A DNA stretch of 36,382 nt. It comes from an uncultured Pluralibacter sp. (GTDB lineage: Bacteria; Pseudomonadota; Gammaproteobacteria; Enterobacterales; Enterobacteriaceae). Shown here piece by piece: positions 7,356 to 15,840 of this stretch. The notes beneath the pieces are model-generated. The model had not been told where the DNA came from and did no database searches. It saw nothing but the letters and a program-made list of their open reading frames with translations. The DNA is taken from assembly GCF_913775985.1 (NCBI RefSeq), contig NZ_CAJYMB010000039.1, positions 1-36,382 of the forward strand, written 5' to 3'. A program made the position numbers and the translations under genes. Within the stretch, counting starts at the first letter, position 1. Every line of letters starts with the position of its first letter.

Positions 7356-9857
7356 TTAACTGTTACTGATACTGGCACACGGTAATAGCATGCTTTGCAG
7401 TGCTTTCTCTGATATTACTTTGGGGAAAATAATTTGACACTGTAACTCCCCTCCCCATTTTACTCGCATCACCTCATCTGCTTTTATACCGCTGAGATAG
7501 GCACTGCCGTCATCATTAACAATACCTACTTCCCGATCCTGGGCATTAATAACAGAAGCACCAAACGGCGGCGATGAACCATCTTTCAGTTTGATATATA
7601 CCAGACCTTTATCCCCCTGAATAACATTGAAGCGGCGATAGCCGATGGCCCCTTCCGTCAACGTTACCTGTTCAACGGAATTAAGCACTTCTACATCATC
7701 AGGAACTTTATTCACATCCACTTTCAGCTCATTGCGATAGTAATCACTAATATCGGCAATAACGGCTTTGCCGAAATAGTTTGATCGCACGGTTGAACCA
7801 TAACCTCGCAGCGGTACGTTGCTGACATCGTCAGTGTCAATGAGGACGCGGCTGCCTCCCATACGATTGATACGATGAAAAGCAATGCCTTTCGTTGTCG
7901 CTGTTACCCCACCTTGCAGGCCCAATCCGGCAGATTTATACATTCCTTCCTGGTAGCTGGCATTAGTATCCACACGAGTTAAATCACCGTCATAGCTGTA
8001 GAAGCCGCTCGCGGAATTTCTGGCACTGTCTTTGCCCACGCTCATCTGATAGTTGGCCCGATCGCTCAGGCTATTAAAATAGCTTACCTGGTTACTGCTG
8101 CCGTCTTTATAACGCGAGCCGTTATAGCTAATCGTACCACCGCCCCACGGCACGGAAAGTGTAAAATAGGCACCGTCATCTTTTAAGTCATTATATTTGC
8201 TACGATAAGCATTTAACGAAAAATTAAGATTTTTTATCTTATAAAAATCAAAATATTTCGACATCGACAGATTATATCTATTCTCAGAATTTTCATTCCA
8301 GTATGTTTTATGATTATAGTCCAGATAAACGCTGGTACCCAACTCAATAAATTGCTTATTGAAGCTAATGGTGTACATCTCTTTCATATTTTGCAGACGT
8401 GAGTGCGTTTCTTTAACACTCAAATAGTCCGCCATGCTTAAATAATTACGCTCGGAAAAGCGATAGCCGGCAAAAGTTACCTGACTATTGTATTCATCAA
8501 ACCGCTTCGAATAACTCACGCGGTAGGAGTTTCCCTGGACAGTGTCATTTCCGGGCAGTTTGGCGCGGGAGTGGGTGGTATCAAACGAAACCGCGCCAAA
8601 TACCATCAGATCGCGTCCAACACCCAGCGCACCAGCTTGATAATCGCTATTTGCTGTTCCACCGCCATAAAGCGACCAGCCGTTTGAAATACCCAGGGAA
8701 AACTCCCCCATGGAGAACATTGGTCCTTGGGTATGATGCCTGATATCTGAAGGCTTACCGGCCGAGACCTTGTATCGCAGCGCTCCGGGACGCGTTAAAT
8801 AAGGTATGCTGGAAGTCTGGATCTTAAACTGTTGCGTCGTGCCGTCCTGCTCTTCAACCTTAACATCCAGTTCACCGTTTACCGCATCGTTCAGATCCTG
8901 GATCACAAACGGCCCCGGCGCCACCTGGGTTTGATAAAGGACGGCACCCTGCTGGGACACGGTGACCCTGGCGTTGGTTTTCGCCACGCCGGTCACCTGC
9001 GGCGCATAGCCGCGCAAGTTCGGCGGCAGCATATTGTCATCGCTGCGCAGCGTTACGCCGCTAAAGCGGAAGCTGTCAAAAAGATCCGAATAGAGATAGT
9101 CCTCACCAATAGATAAGCGCGATCGTAAACTTCTGATTGGTCTGAAAAGGTAATATCGCGTCCAGTCAAATTGTCTCTGACCGGCATTGTGTTCATTATC
9201 GATGCGGCTTTGCCAGTCCGCGCGCGCGCGCCAGGGCCCCAGGTTAAATCCAGCGGTGCCGTTCGCAGACATGCTGTTACGGTCTGACGCGTTGTTAGAC
9301 TTGGTTGTGGTGACGTTTCCGTTGTAATCAAATATAACCCCTGGAATACCGTCGTCCCAGCGAGATGGCGGATCCCAGTTCTCCGCTATATATTCCAGCC
9401 ACGCCTGCGGAATGGTAATTGTCAGCGACTGACTCGCCAAATCAGGCTTAAAGGTCCAGCCTGATTTAACGGGCAGGATAAGACAGGTGTCCCGCCCCTC
9501 TTTTTTGTCATACCAGTTAAGCTGTTTAAGGTGTTTTTCCGTTAGCGCAAACTGATCGACGAGATCCTCGGTCAAGCAAGGGATTGTGTTTTTTTCATCG
9601 TTAGGGTCGGGAAAGAAAACAATCTCAGCATCTTTTATTTTTTTTCCATTAAGTATGATGCCCATCGTATATTTTCCAGGCATAATGTAGCCCGCACGAT
9701 CGAAAACGGAAATATCTATATTTTTCTTATCATCAGCATCTAAAATATCAGTATTGAACTGGATATCGGTTGCATAGGCCGCTTTATGCCCCCATATCAG
9801 GATAAAGATAGCAAGGGCAAGCCTTTTTTTTAGAAAATACGATGTCGTCCTTTGCAT
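7356..9857 (-). CDS. Outer-membrane fimbrial usher, PapC/MrpC-like
   Basis: An 833-residue protein, the normal usher length. There is a signal peptide (about 1-29, ending AYA-T), a periplasmic N-terminal domain starting IQFNTDILD, a 24-strand barrel with plug in the middle (ALRYKVSAG and SLYGGG motifs), and C-terminal domains with the conserved cysteine pair (GGELQCQI and LLPCAS). It forms the outer-membrane pore that recruits chaperone-pilin complexes and polymerises the fibre. Start: ATG at 9857 with AAGGT about 10 nt upstream. It lies 15 bp downstream of the PapH-like gene. The frame is intact throughout. Confidence 0.93.
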   Translation of the reverse strand: MQRTTSYFLKKRLALAIFILIWGHKAAYATDIQFNTDILDADDKKNIDISVFDRAGYIMPGKYTMGIILNGKKIKDAEIVFFPDPNDEKNTIPCLTEDLVDQFALTEKHLKQLNWYDKKEGRDTCLILPVKSGWTFKPDLASQSLTITIPQAWLEYIAENWDPPSRWDDGIPGVIFDYNGNVTTTKSNNASDRNSMSANGTAGFNLGPWRARADWQSRIDNEHNAGQRQFDWTRYYLFRPIRSLRSRLSIGEDYLYSDLFDSFRFSGVTLRSDDNMLPPNLRGYAPQVTGVAKTNARVTVSQQGAVLYQTQVAPGPFVIQDLNDAVNGELDVKVEEQDGTTQQFKIQTSSIPYLTRPGALRYKVSAGKPSDIRHHTQGPMFSMGEFSLGISNGWSLYGGGTANSDYQAGALGVGRDLMVFGAVSFDTTHSRAKLPGNDTVQGNSYRVSYSKRFDEYNSQVTFAGYRFSERNYLSMADYLSVKETHSRLQNMKEMYTISFNKQFIELGTSVYLDYNHKTYWNENSENRYNLSMSKYFDFYKIKNLNFSLNAYRSKYNDLKDDGAYFTLSVPWGGGTISYNGSRYKDGSSNQVSYFNSLSDRANYQMSVGKDSARNSASGFYSYDGDLTRVDTNASYQEGMYKSAGLGLQGGVTATTKGIAFHRINRMGGSRVLIDTDDVSNVPLRGYGSTVRSNYFGKAVIADISDYYRNELKVDVNKVPDDVEVLNSVEQVTLTEGAIGYRRFNVIQGDKGLVYIKLKDGSSPPFGASVINAQDREVGIVNDDGSAYLSGIKADEVMRVKWGGELQCQIIFPKVISEKALQSMLLPCASISNS

Positions 9858-9872
9858 CCCTTTGCTACCTTA

Positions 9873-10400
9873 TTAAAAATAATTAACCTTATATCTAATC
9901 GACGAAAATATATCACCTGAGGATATATACTCCCCTTTTTTCTCAACGGCCAAATAGTAGGGAATGATCGTTTTGTTATGCTGCTCTATATGAGGCCTGG
10001 ATGTAGCTCCCGGGAGAATTCGATTCAGCATTCCATCATAAATTACAATTCCAACACCTTTAGCAGATCCATTATTTATAAACCAATCACCAAGATGCTC
10101 ACCATCAAATACAATCTCAAAAAAACCTGATGTAGAGCGACTCTGAGTTACCCTGGAAAAATCACACTTAAGAAGCCGAATGTTGAAAGGCACAATGTGT
10201 TGATAGTTTTCACGGTTTAACTCTCCGCTGGTTAGCGTTCCCAGATCAATCGTTTGATTTAATGACGACATATCAATACTGCAGGCGTCTTTCATAATAC
10301 TTCCATGAAGACCTACTCTTCCATGGAGATCGTCCCCTCCCAAGGCGCAGGTAGACAATAATGCAAAATAATACCCAGCGAGCGCCGTTATTTTTTTCAC
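9873..10400 (-). CDS. PapH/MrpB-like minor pilin (assembly terminator/anchor)
   Basis: A 175-residue secreted pilin between the major pilin and the usher, the place held by PapH in P pili and MrpB in Mrp fimbriae. Signal peptide about 1-21. The first cysteine is in MKDACSIDM and the second in LLKCDFS. The middle GVGIVIYDG strand and the last RYKVNYF strand are typical. PapH ends polymerisation and anchors the rod at the usher; that role is by analogy. The start is set to the GTG at 10400 because AGGAG lies 10 nt upstream. The frame is open to a GTG at 10427 without a ribosome site. Confidence 0.75.
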   Translation of the reverse strand: MKKITALAGYYFALLSTCALGGDDLHGRVGLHGSIMKDACSIDMSSLNQTIDLGTLTSGELNRENYQHIVPFNIRLLKCDFSRVTQSRSTSGFFEIVFDGEHLGDWFINNGSAKGVGIVIYDGMLNRILPGATSRPHIEQHNKTIIPYYLAVEKKGEYISSGDIFSSIRYKVNYF

Positions 10401-10471
10401 ATGAATTATTCTCCTGAACAAAGGCACTATAGATAGCTCTAAAGTGCCTTCATCATAAATGCTATACTGGC

Positions 10472-11017
10472 TTATTGATAAGCAAGGGCATAGTTAGCAA
10501 TTGAGGAGAAGTTACCCGGAACGATTGTAGGTGCAGTACCGCCGCCAGCAGCGGCTTTATCACCCTGCAGGTAAGCTGCGAATGCCAGCGTGTTAGAGCC
10601 GTCGATCATCGGAACGGCCGTTGATGCCTGGCCCAGCTTAACAACGGTACCAGAACCATTGGTGATTGCGATGCTCGCGCCGCTGGCATCCCCGGTGATA
10701 CCTAACAGATCCGGATTACCATTAGAAGGTGCACCGGTAAAGGTAGCTTTAACCTTTGTCAGGGTCTGAGTATCACATTTTTCAAGCTTAATCTGGAAAT
10801 CAACAGGTGTTGATTTACCGCCGTCTTTCAGCTGGCTAACTGGAATCTGCCCCAATGAGATTTCTTGCTTAGCACTTTCCGGGTTAATTGAGCACGGTGC
10901 TTCAATGATAGAGCCGGTGAACTTAACTTCACCTTTACCCTGATCTTTCGTTGCTGCCTGAGCTGCACAGGCCATAAATACGGTAGAGATAACCACTGCG
11001 GATAACTTTAATTTCAT
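10472..11017 (-). CDS. Major fimbrial subunit (PapA/MrpA-like pilin)
   Basis: A 181-residue protein: signal peptide 1-21 (AAQA-A), first cysteine C42 in IIEAPCSIN, second C81 in KLEKCDTQ, a Gly/Ala/Ser/Thr-rich body, and a C-terminal NYALAYQ strand. The first gene of the operon, close to a promoter, with codon use more like a highly expressed gene than its AT-rich neighbours. Start: the ATG at 11017 has AAGGA 8 nt upstream. An in-frame ATG three codons earlier overlaps that ribosome site, and the longest frame (to 11089) is unsupported. A 71-bp gap follows before the PapH-like gene, which could hold an attenuating structure, as is common after major pilin genes. Confidence 0.88.
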   Translation of the reverse strand: MKLKLSAVVISTVFMACAAQAATKDQGKGEVKFTGSIIEAPCSINPESAKQEISLGQIPVSQLKDGGKSTPVDFQIKLEKCDTQTLTKVKATFTGAPSNGNPDLLGITGDASGASIAITNGSGTVVKLGQASTAVPMIDGSNTLAFAAYLQGDKAAAGGGTAPTIVPGNFSSIANYALAYQ

Positions 11018-11042
11018 TTCTAACATCCTTTTTATATGAGTT

Positions 11043-11125
11043 GCATACTGCATATGTGCTTTATTTGCACATGTGTGCCTTACATACACATGTTCAGTAT
11101 ATTTTCCTACGCTGAACCTCGTCAG
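11043..11125 (-). promoter_or_regulatory. Candidate promoter and leader of the fimbrial operon
   Basis: On the minus strand, TATACT (11096-11101) is preceded by CTGACG (11120-11125) at 18-nt spacing, giving a leader of about 70 nt before the ATG at 11017. Within it, catgtgt and acacatg form a 7-bp inverted repeat around 11070-11092. There is no pair of GATC sites as in pap operons and no obvious invertible element with a recombinase, so classical phase variation is not supported. Confidence 0.35.
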
Positions 11126-11771
11126 GTAGTGGTTGCATCATATACAAAACGTGCTCAGCCCAGCACCTCAATAAGCATCAATTAAACTCAATTTATATTT
11201 CAGGGCATCCAGCCAAACATCAATAAATATAAATTAAGAGGAATTCCGTGTTTTTAGCTAGCAGTTAAAATTAATTCACTTGAATACAAACGACTCGACT
11301 TCCCTACAATTGACTGCCTTTCACAGGCCAGTCTCACTCTATTAATTTCAGTCAAAAATGCTAGTCCATTGTTTTAAAATTAATTTAAAAAAGATAGCGC
11401 CAAAATGATTTATGCATGAGACTAATTTAAGTTCTGTTGAGTACTATTAACTTCTCACATTTGCACGTTCTGTTTTATGATGATTTTGTGAGGTCATGGT
11501 TGGTATAAAAAGATGGACCCTATTTATCTTTTACTCCGAAATGAAAACATCTATTAAAATATATTCACTTCATCATTTGTTATATTCGTTTTTTAGCGTC
11601 TTCTTTTGATGAAGATCATTACCCCGTATACAGTATTCAAAACCTTTCTAAAAAATTGATACTCGCAAAGATAATGGTTCTCCGATTCAAGTATCTGGTG
11701 TGCTATGCAGCGGCTTTTATTTGTCCCTGTTTGTGCCCTGACGTTCTACAGAAAAGAAGAGGAGAGGCATT
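11126..11771. other. AT-rich gap upstream of the fimbrial operon
   Basis: About 650 bp without a convincing gene. A 12-bp direct repeat (ttaaaattaatt) lies at 11265-11276 and 11374-11385. One GATC lies near 11615. Short open frames lack ribosome sites. Base composition returns to core-like values close to 11700-11770, just before the right-hand 19-bp repeat. It may carry distal regulator sites for the fimbrial promoter. Confidence 0.5.
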
Positions 11772-11790
11772 ATGTCGCGGTTTTATCGCT
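11772..11790 (+). repeat. 19-bp direct repeat, right copy (attR-like)
   Basis: An exact copy of 258-276. Here it reads as codons MSRFYR followed by a TAA stop, but the upstream reading frame does not match the sulfatase-like protein, so it is only the detached 3' tip of that gene. It lies 12 bp before the uxuA terminator hairpin, where the intact core gene would be expected to end. Confidence 0.8.
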
Positions 11791-11802
11791 AATCAGAAAC
11801 AA

Positions 11803-11831
11803 AAAAGCCACCTCGCGCTGAGGTGGCTTTT
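11803..11831. terminator. Rho-independent terminator of uxuA
   Basis: A perfect 12-bp stem (aaaagccacctc / gaggtggctttt) with a 5-nt loop. On the minus strand it ends in six T residues 17 bp past the uxuA stop. It can also work on the plus strand, where it would have served the sulfatase-like gene before the island arrived. Confidence 0.9.
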
Positions 11832-11848
11832 CACATCACTGTCGGAGA

Positions 11849-13039
11849 TTACAGCAGTTCAGGATATTTGGTCATTTTCAGCGCCAGCTCAACGCCGCGC
11901 ACTTCAGCCATCCCTTTCAGCCGGCCAATCGCGGAGTAGCCCGGATTGGTCTTCTTCTTGAGATCGTCAAGCATCTGGTGGCCGTGATCCGGACGGAACG
12001 GGATCGGACGCGTGTCGCCGGCGCGCTTGCGGCGCAGCTCTTCGGCCAGCACGGCATCCACTACCGCCACCATGTTGACGTCGCCGTCGAGGTGCGAGCC
12101 TTCGTGGAAGGTCTTCGGGTTCTCTTCCCGACAGGTGGCGCGCAGGTGAGTGAAGTGAATACGGTCGCCGAAGGTTTCAATCATCTGCACCAGGTCGTTA
12201 TCGGCGCGCACGCCGTAGGAGCCGGTACACATGGTGAATCCGTTGTAAATGCTGTCAACGGTCTCTTTCATCCACTGCATATCTTCAATAGTAGAGACGA
12301 TGCGCGGCAGGCCGAGGATCGGGCGCGGCGGATCGTCCGGGTGGATCGCCAGGCGCACGCCCGCTTCTTCGGCCACCGGCACGATGGCGCGCAGGAAGAC
12401 GGCCATGTTTTCGCGCAGCTGTTCTTTATTAATGCTGTCATACTCGGCCAGGCGCTGGCGGAACTGGTCCAGCGTATAGCCCTCTTCGGCACCCGGCAGC
12501 CCGGCAATAATATTGCGGGTCAGTTTATCGATGTCCTCGGGGCTCATGGCATTAAAGTATTCCTGCGCCTGGCGCTGCTCTTCTTCCGAGTAGTCGGCCT
12601 CGGCGCCCGGGCGCTTGAGGATGTGCATTTCAAACGCGCCAAACGCGATCTGATCGAAGCGCAGCGCTTTAGAGCCGTCCGGCAGCGTGTAGCCAAGATC
12701 GGTGCGGGTCCAGTCGAGGATCGGCATGAAGTTATAGCAAACGGTGTCAATCCCGCAGGCGGCAAGGTTGCGGATGCTCTGCTGGTAGTTAGCAATCCAG
12801 GTGGCGCAGTCGCCGGAGTGGGTTTTAATATCCTCGTGCACCGGAATACTTTCCACTACGGACCAGCTCAGCCCTTTTTCGGCCAGCAGCGCCTTGCGCG
12901 CTTCAATCTCTTCAACCGGCCATACCTGGCCGTTGGGAATATGATGCAGCGCAGTGACGACGCCCGTCGCGCCAGCCTGACGAATGTCGTCCAGAGAAAC
13001 CGGATCTTTAGGTCCGTACCAACGCCATGTTTGTTCCAT
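11849..13039 (-). CDS. uxuA: D-mannonate dehydratase
   Basis: A 396-residue protein collinear with E. coli UxuA from [10 protein letters not shown] onward ([75 protein letters not shown]). A metal-dependent TIM-barrel enzyme that dehydrates D-mannonate to 2-keto-3-deoxygluconate in glucuronate breakdown. Start: ATG at 13039 with GAGGTG 5 nt upstream; the GTG one codon earlier is less likely. In E. coli uxuA forms an operon with uxuB elsewhere; here it stands alone, divergent from yeiQ, a member of the same reductase family as UxuB, with ExuR/UxuR-like sites between them. Confidence 0.95.
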   Translation of the reverse strand: MEQTWRWYGPKDPVSLDDIRQAGATGVVTALHHIPNGQVWPVEEIEARKALLAEKGLSWSVVESIPVHEDIKTHSGDCATWIANYQQSIRNLAACGIDTVCYNFMPILDWTRTDLGYTLPDGSKALRFDQIAFGAFEMHILKRPGAEADYSEEEQRQAQEYFNAMSPEDIDKLTRNIIAGLPGAEEGYTLDQFRQRLAEYDSINKEQLRENMAVFLRAIVPVAEEAGVRLAIHPDDPPRPILGLPRIVSTIEDMQWMKETVDSIYNGFTMCTGSYGVRADNDLVQMIETFGDRIHFTHLRATCREENPKTFHEGSHLDGDVNMVAVVDAVLAEELRRKRAGDTRPIPFRPDHGHQMLDDLKKKTNPGYSAIGRLKGMAEVRGVELALKMTKYPELL

Positions 13040-13054
13040 CACTTCACCTCTTAA

Positions 13055-13068
13055 CTTGTTATACCAAT
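13055..13068. promoter_or_regulatory. ExuR/UxuR-type operator near uxuA
   Basis: cttgttataccaat matches 12 of 14 bases of the GntR-family hexuronate operator ATTGGTATACCAAT. It lies 15 bp upstream of the uxuA start codon, a position suited to repression that is relieved by fructuronate or galacturonate. Confidence 0.6.
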
Positions 13069-13162
13069 ACCGGGTAACTTATTGACGACTACCATACAGC
13101 CTCAGCAAAAGACGTCAAATACCGCCCGCCGTTTGATTGATCGACGTCACAGTCTCTATAAA

Positions 13163-13179
13163 ATACCGGCATACCAATT
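13163..13179. promoter_or_regulatory. Second ExuR/UxuR-like site, yeiQ side
   Basis: ATACCAATT (13171-13179) is a perfect operator half-site. The other half (ataccggc) is degenerate. It lies 66 bp before the yeiQ start, so with the site at 13055-13068 it could couple yeiQ and uxuA to the same repressor. Confidence 0.45.
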
Positions 13180-13245
13180 CTATTTGCTGTCATATAACTT
13201 TAAACTTGGCGTCGTTAATTAATGGTTAATCAGGTGTATACAAAG

Positions 13246-14712
13246 ATGAAAAATATCGCCACCGTCGCGCTGCCCGACAACGTTCAGCAGCCGCGCTACG
13301 ATCGCAGCAGGCTGCAAACGCGGATTGTTCACCTCGGGTTTGGTGCCTTTCACCGGGCGCACCAGGCGCTGCTAACCGATCGGGTGCTCAATCAAGCCGG
13401 CGGCGACTGGGGCATCTGCGAAATAAGCCTGTTCAGCGCCGACGTGCTGATGCAGCAGCTTCGCCAGCAGGATCATCGCTATACCGTGCTGGAGAAGGGG
13501 CCGGATGGGAACCAGCCGATTGTTGTCGGGGCGGTTCGCGAGTGCCTTAACGGCAAACTCGATTCGCTGGAGACAATTATCGAAAAGTTTTGCGAACCGC
13601 AGGTGGCGATTGTTTCCCTGACCATTACCGAAAAAGGCTACTGCGTCGATCCGGCCACCGGCCTGCTGGATGTTACTCAGCCGCGCATTGTTCACGATCT
13701 GCAGACGCCCAACGCCCCGCGTTCGGCGCCCGGTATTCTGGTTGAGGCTCTCCACCGCCGCCAGCAGCGCGGGCTGGCGCCGTTTACTGTTCTTTCCTGC
13801 GACAACATCCCGGACAACGGCCGGGTGGTAAAAAACGCCGTGTTAGGTATGGCGGCGCGGCGCTCGGACCTGCTGGCGGCCTGGATAGAAGCGAACGTGC
13901 GTTTTCCCGGTACGATGGTGGACAGGATTGTTCCCGCGGCGACGCAGGCCTCGCTGGATGAAATCGCCGACGAGCTTGGAGTCAGCGATCCCTGCGCCGT
14001 CAGCTGCGAGCCGTTTATCCAGTGGGTCATTGAAGACAGCTTCGTCGCCGGTCGGCCCGAGTGGGAAATCGCCGGCGCGCAGCTTGTCGACGACGTGCTG
14101 CCCTGGGAGCAGATGAAGCTGCGAATGCTCAACGGCAGCCACTCGTTTCTGGCCTACGCCGGCTATCTGAGCGGATACCAATACATCAGCGACTGCATGA
14201 ACGATCCGCTGTTCCGCACCGCGGCAGCGCGGCTGATGATGCAGGAGCAGGCGCCGACCCTGCGCATTACCGGCGTTGATTTGCAGGACTATGCGGACAG
14301 CCTGCTGGCGCGCTTTGCCAATCCGGCGCTGCAGCACCGTACCTGGCAGATCGCAATGGACGGCAGCCAGAAACTGCCCCAGCGGATGCTCGACAGCATT
14401 CGCCACTGTCTGCGCCACGGCACCGAATGGCCGCTGCTGGCGTTCGGCGTCGCCGCGTGGATGCGCTACGCCAGCGGGGTGGACGATAGCGGCAGCCCGA
14501 TTGAGATAAAAGATCCCCTCGGGGATAAAATTGCCGCGCGGGTGGCGGCAAGCGAGGCGGCTGGCCGGGTCAGCGCCCTGCTCTCCCTGAGCGAGATTTT
14601 CGGTGCGGATCTGCCTGCTAATCCGCAGTTTGTCAGCGCCGTCAGCCGGGCCTGGGATCTTATCTCCCGTCACGGCACCCGCGAGGCGCTGCGCCTGACG
14701 CTGGGGCAGTAG
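13246..14712 (+). CDS. yeiQ: Mannitol dehydrogenase-family oxidoreductase (fructuronate reductase-like)
   Basis: A 488-residue protein, the same length as E. coli YeiQ and similar throughout (RIVHLGFGAFHRAHQALLTD, SLTITEKGYC, VLSCDNIPDNG, FPGTMVDRIVPA, KLRMLNGSHSFLAY). Residues about 20-200 form the NAD-binding domain and the rest the catalytic all-alpha domain with the KLRxLNGxHS motif. It is a long-chain polyol dehydrogenase related to UxuB; the natural substrate is not firmly known. Start: AGGTG at 13232-13236 lies 9 nt before the ATG at 13246; an in-frame ATG at 13222 has no ribosome site. Divergence from uxuA suggests it acts as a hexuronate reductase supplying mannonate. Confidence 0.9.
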   Translation: MKNIATVALPDNVQQPRYDRSRLQTRIVHLGFGAFHRAHQALLTDRVLNQAGGDWGICEISLFSADVLMQQLRQQDHRYTVLEKGPDGNQPIVVGAVRECLNGKLDSLETIIEKFCEPQVAIVSLTITEKGYCVDPATGLLDVTQPRIVHDLQTPNAPRSAPGILVEALHRRQQRGLAPFTVLSCDNIPDNGRVVKNAVLGMAARRSDLLAAWIEANVRFPGTMVDRIVPAATQASLDEIADELGVSDPCAVSCEPFIQWVIEDSFVAGRPEWEIAGAQLVDDVLPWEQMKLRMLNGSHSFLAYAGYLSGYQYISDCMNDPLFRTAAARLMMQEQAPTLRITGVDLQDYADSLLARFANPALQHRTWQIAMDGSQKLPQRMLDSIRHCLRHGTEWPLLAFGVAAWMRYASGVDDSGSPIEIKDPLGDKIAARVAASEAAGRVSALLSLSEIFGADLPANPQFVSAVSRAWDLISRHGTREALRLTLGQ

Positions 14713-14724
14713 CTCCCTCTCTTC

Positions 14725-14749
14725 GCGGACCCCCGCCCGGGGCGTCCGC
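14725..14749 (+). terminator. GC-rich hairpin after yeiQ
   Basis: Arms GCGGAC and GTCCGC extend inward with CCCC/GGGG around a 4-nt loop and one bulged C. It begins 12 bp after the yeiQ stop. No T-run follows directly, so it is an imperfect intrinsic terminator or a 3'-end protecting structure. Confidence 0.45.
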
Positions 14750-14821
14750 AACAATGCTTCTCTTTTCACATTTTTTTCGTCAGGATACAGGCCGCACCCA
14801 TTTTCCTGATATGGAGCTAAT

Positions 14822-15799
14822 GTGACACGTACCAACTTAATAACCGGTTTTCTCGGAAGCGGTAAAACGACGACCATCCTGCACCTGCTGGCCAGCAAGC
14901 CTGAAAATGAGAAGTGGGCGGTGCTGGTCAACGAATTTGGTGAAGTCGGCATCGACGGCGCCCTGCTGGCCGACAGCGGCGCGCTACTCAAAGAGATCCC
15001 CGGTGGCTGTATGTGTTGCGTGAACGGCCTGCCGATGCAGATAGGGCTAAATACGCTGCTGCGCCAGGGCAAGCCTGACAGGCTGCTGATCGAACCTACC
15101 GGGCTGGGCCATCCGAAGCAGATCCTCGACATGCTGACCGCACCGGTTTACGAACCGTGGATAGATCTGCAGGCGACCTTCTGCCTGCTCGATCCGCGCC
15201 AGCTACTTGATGAAAAGATCCTGAACAATGAGAACTTCCGCGATCAGCTGGCGGTAGCGGATATTATCGTCGCGAACAAGAGCGATCGCGCTACGCCGGA
15301 AAGCCAGCAGGCGCTGGCGCGCTGGCGCGAGGCCGGAGGCGATGAGCGGGACATGGTTGAAACAACCCAGGGCCAACTTGATGCCGCCCTGCTCGACGCG
15401 CCGCGCAATAACCAGGTACAGCTTGCCGCCAGTGAGGCGCACAGCCACAGCCACGGGGCATCCCGGGGCCTGGCAGCGCTGAATCTGCCAGAAAATCAGC
15501 GCTGGCGGCGCAGTCTTAACAGCGGCCAGGGCCACCATGCCTGCGGCTGGATTTTCGATGCCGATACCGTGTTTGATACCATTGGCCTGCTGGAGTGGGC
15601 GCGGCTGGCGCCGGTTTCCCGCGTTAAAGGCGTGATGCGCATCGCCGAAGGGCTGGTACGCATCAACCGTCAGGGGCTCGATTTTCATATTGAAACTCAG
15701 AGCGCGCCGCCGCCGGACAGCCGCATCGAGCTTATCAACGACGGCGAGACCGACTGGAATGCGCTACAGTCTACTCTGTTGAAGCTTCGTTTAGGCTAG
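14822..15799 (+). CDS. yeiR: COG0523 zinc-related GTPase YeiR
   Basis: A 325-residue protein with a CobW/COG0523 layout: P-loop GFLGSGKTT (residues 9-17), the metal-binding GCMCC motif (62-66), the base-recognition motif NKSD, a histidine-rich stretch (EAHSHSHG) and a C-terminal CobW domain. It is a GTP-hydrolysing, zinc-binding protein thought to help metal delivery under zinc limitation; I saw no Zur box upstream. GTG start with GGAG 5 nt upstream. It lies 41 bp before lpxT, probably in one transcript, as in E. coli. Confidence 0.93.
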   Translation: MTRTNLITGFLGSGKTTTILHLLASKPENEKWAVLVNEFGEVGIDGALLADSGALLKEIPGGCMCCVNGLPMQIGLNTLLRQGKPDRLLIEPTGLGHPKQILDMLTAPVYEPWIDLQATFCLLDPRQLLDEKILNNENFRDQLAVADIIVANKSDRATPESQQALARWREAGGDERDMVETTQGQLDAALLDAPRNNQVQLAASEAHSHSHGASRGLAALNLPENQRWRRSLNSGQGHHACGWIFDADTVFDTIGLLEWARLAPVSRVKGVMRIAEGLVRINRQGLDFHIETQSAPPPDSRIELINDGETDWNALQSTLLKLRLG

Positions 15800-15840
15800 C
15801 AGACCTATTTTCCCATGGATGATCTAATCGTGAAGGATTT

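Larger units (their letters stand above)
277..11771. mobile_element. Putative fimbrial genomic island between 19-bp direct repeats
   Basis: This stretch of about 11.5 kb is clearly AT-richer than the flanking core genes and has long AT-rich intergenic gaps. It carries only accessory functions: three regulator-type genes and a complete chaperone-usher operon. E. coli has none of these next to yeiQ. The exact 19-bp repeat at both edges duplicates the 3' end of the left-hand core gene, as site-specific integration into a gene 3' end does. No integrase, transposase or IS end is visible, so either the integrase was lost or another mechanism made the duplication. The boundaries are inferred from the repeats. 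Confidence 0.6.

Noticed and set aside
11496..11609. 37-residue frame MVGIKRWTLF... in the gap upstream of the pilin operon
   Set aside because: The only AGG lies 2-3 nt from the ATG, too close to work. Very AT-rich; no similarity recognised.
11018..11771. Pap-like phase-variation switch or an invertible promoter
   Set aside because: Only one GATC was found, not the two spaced sites of pap. No long inverted repeats flank the promoter and no recombinase gene is in the island.
11656..11961. 101-residue plus-strand frame crossing the right island boundary
   Set aside because: No ribosome site, runs across the 19-bp repeat, the uxuA terminator and the uxuA 3' end, and has no recognisable domain.
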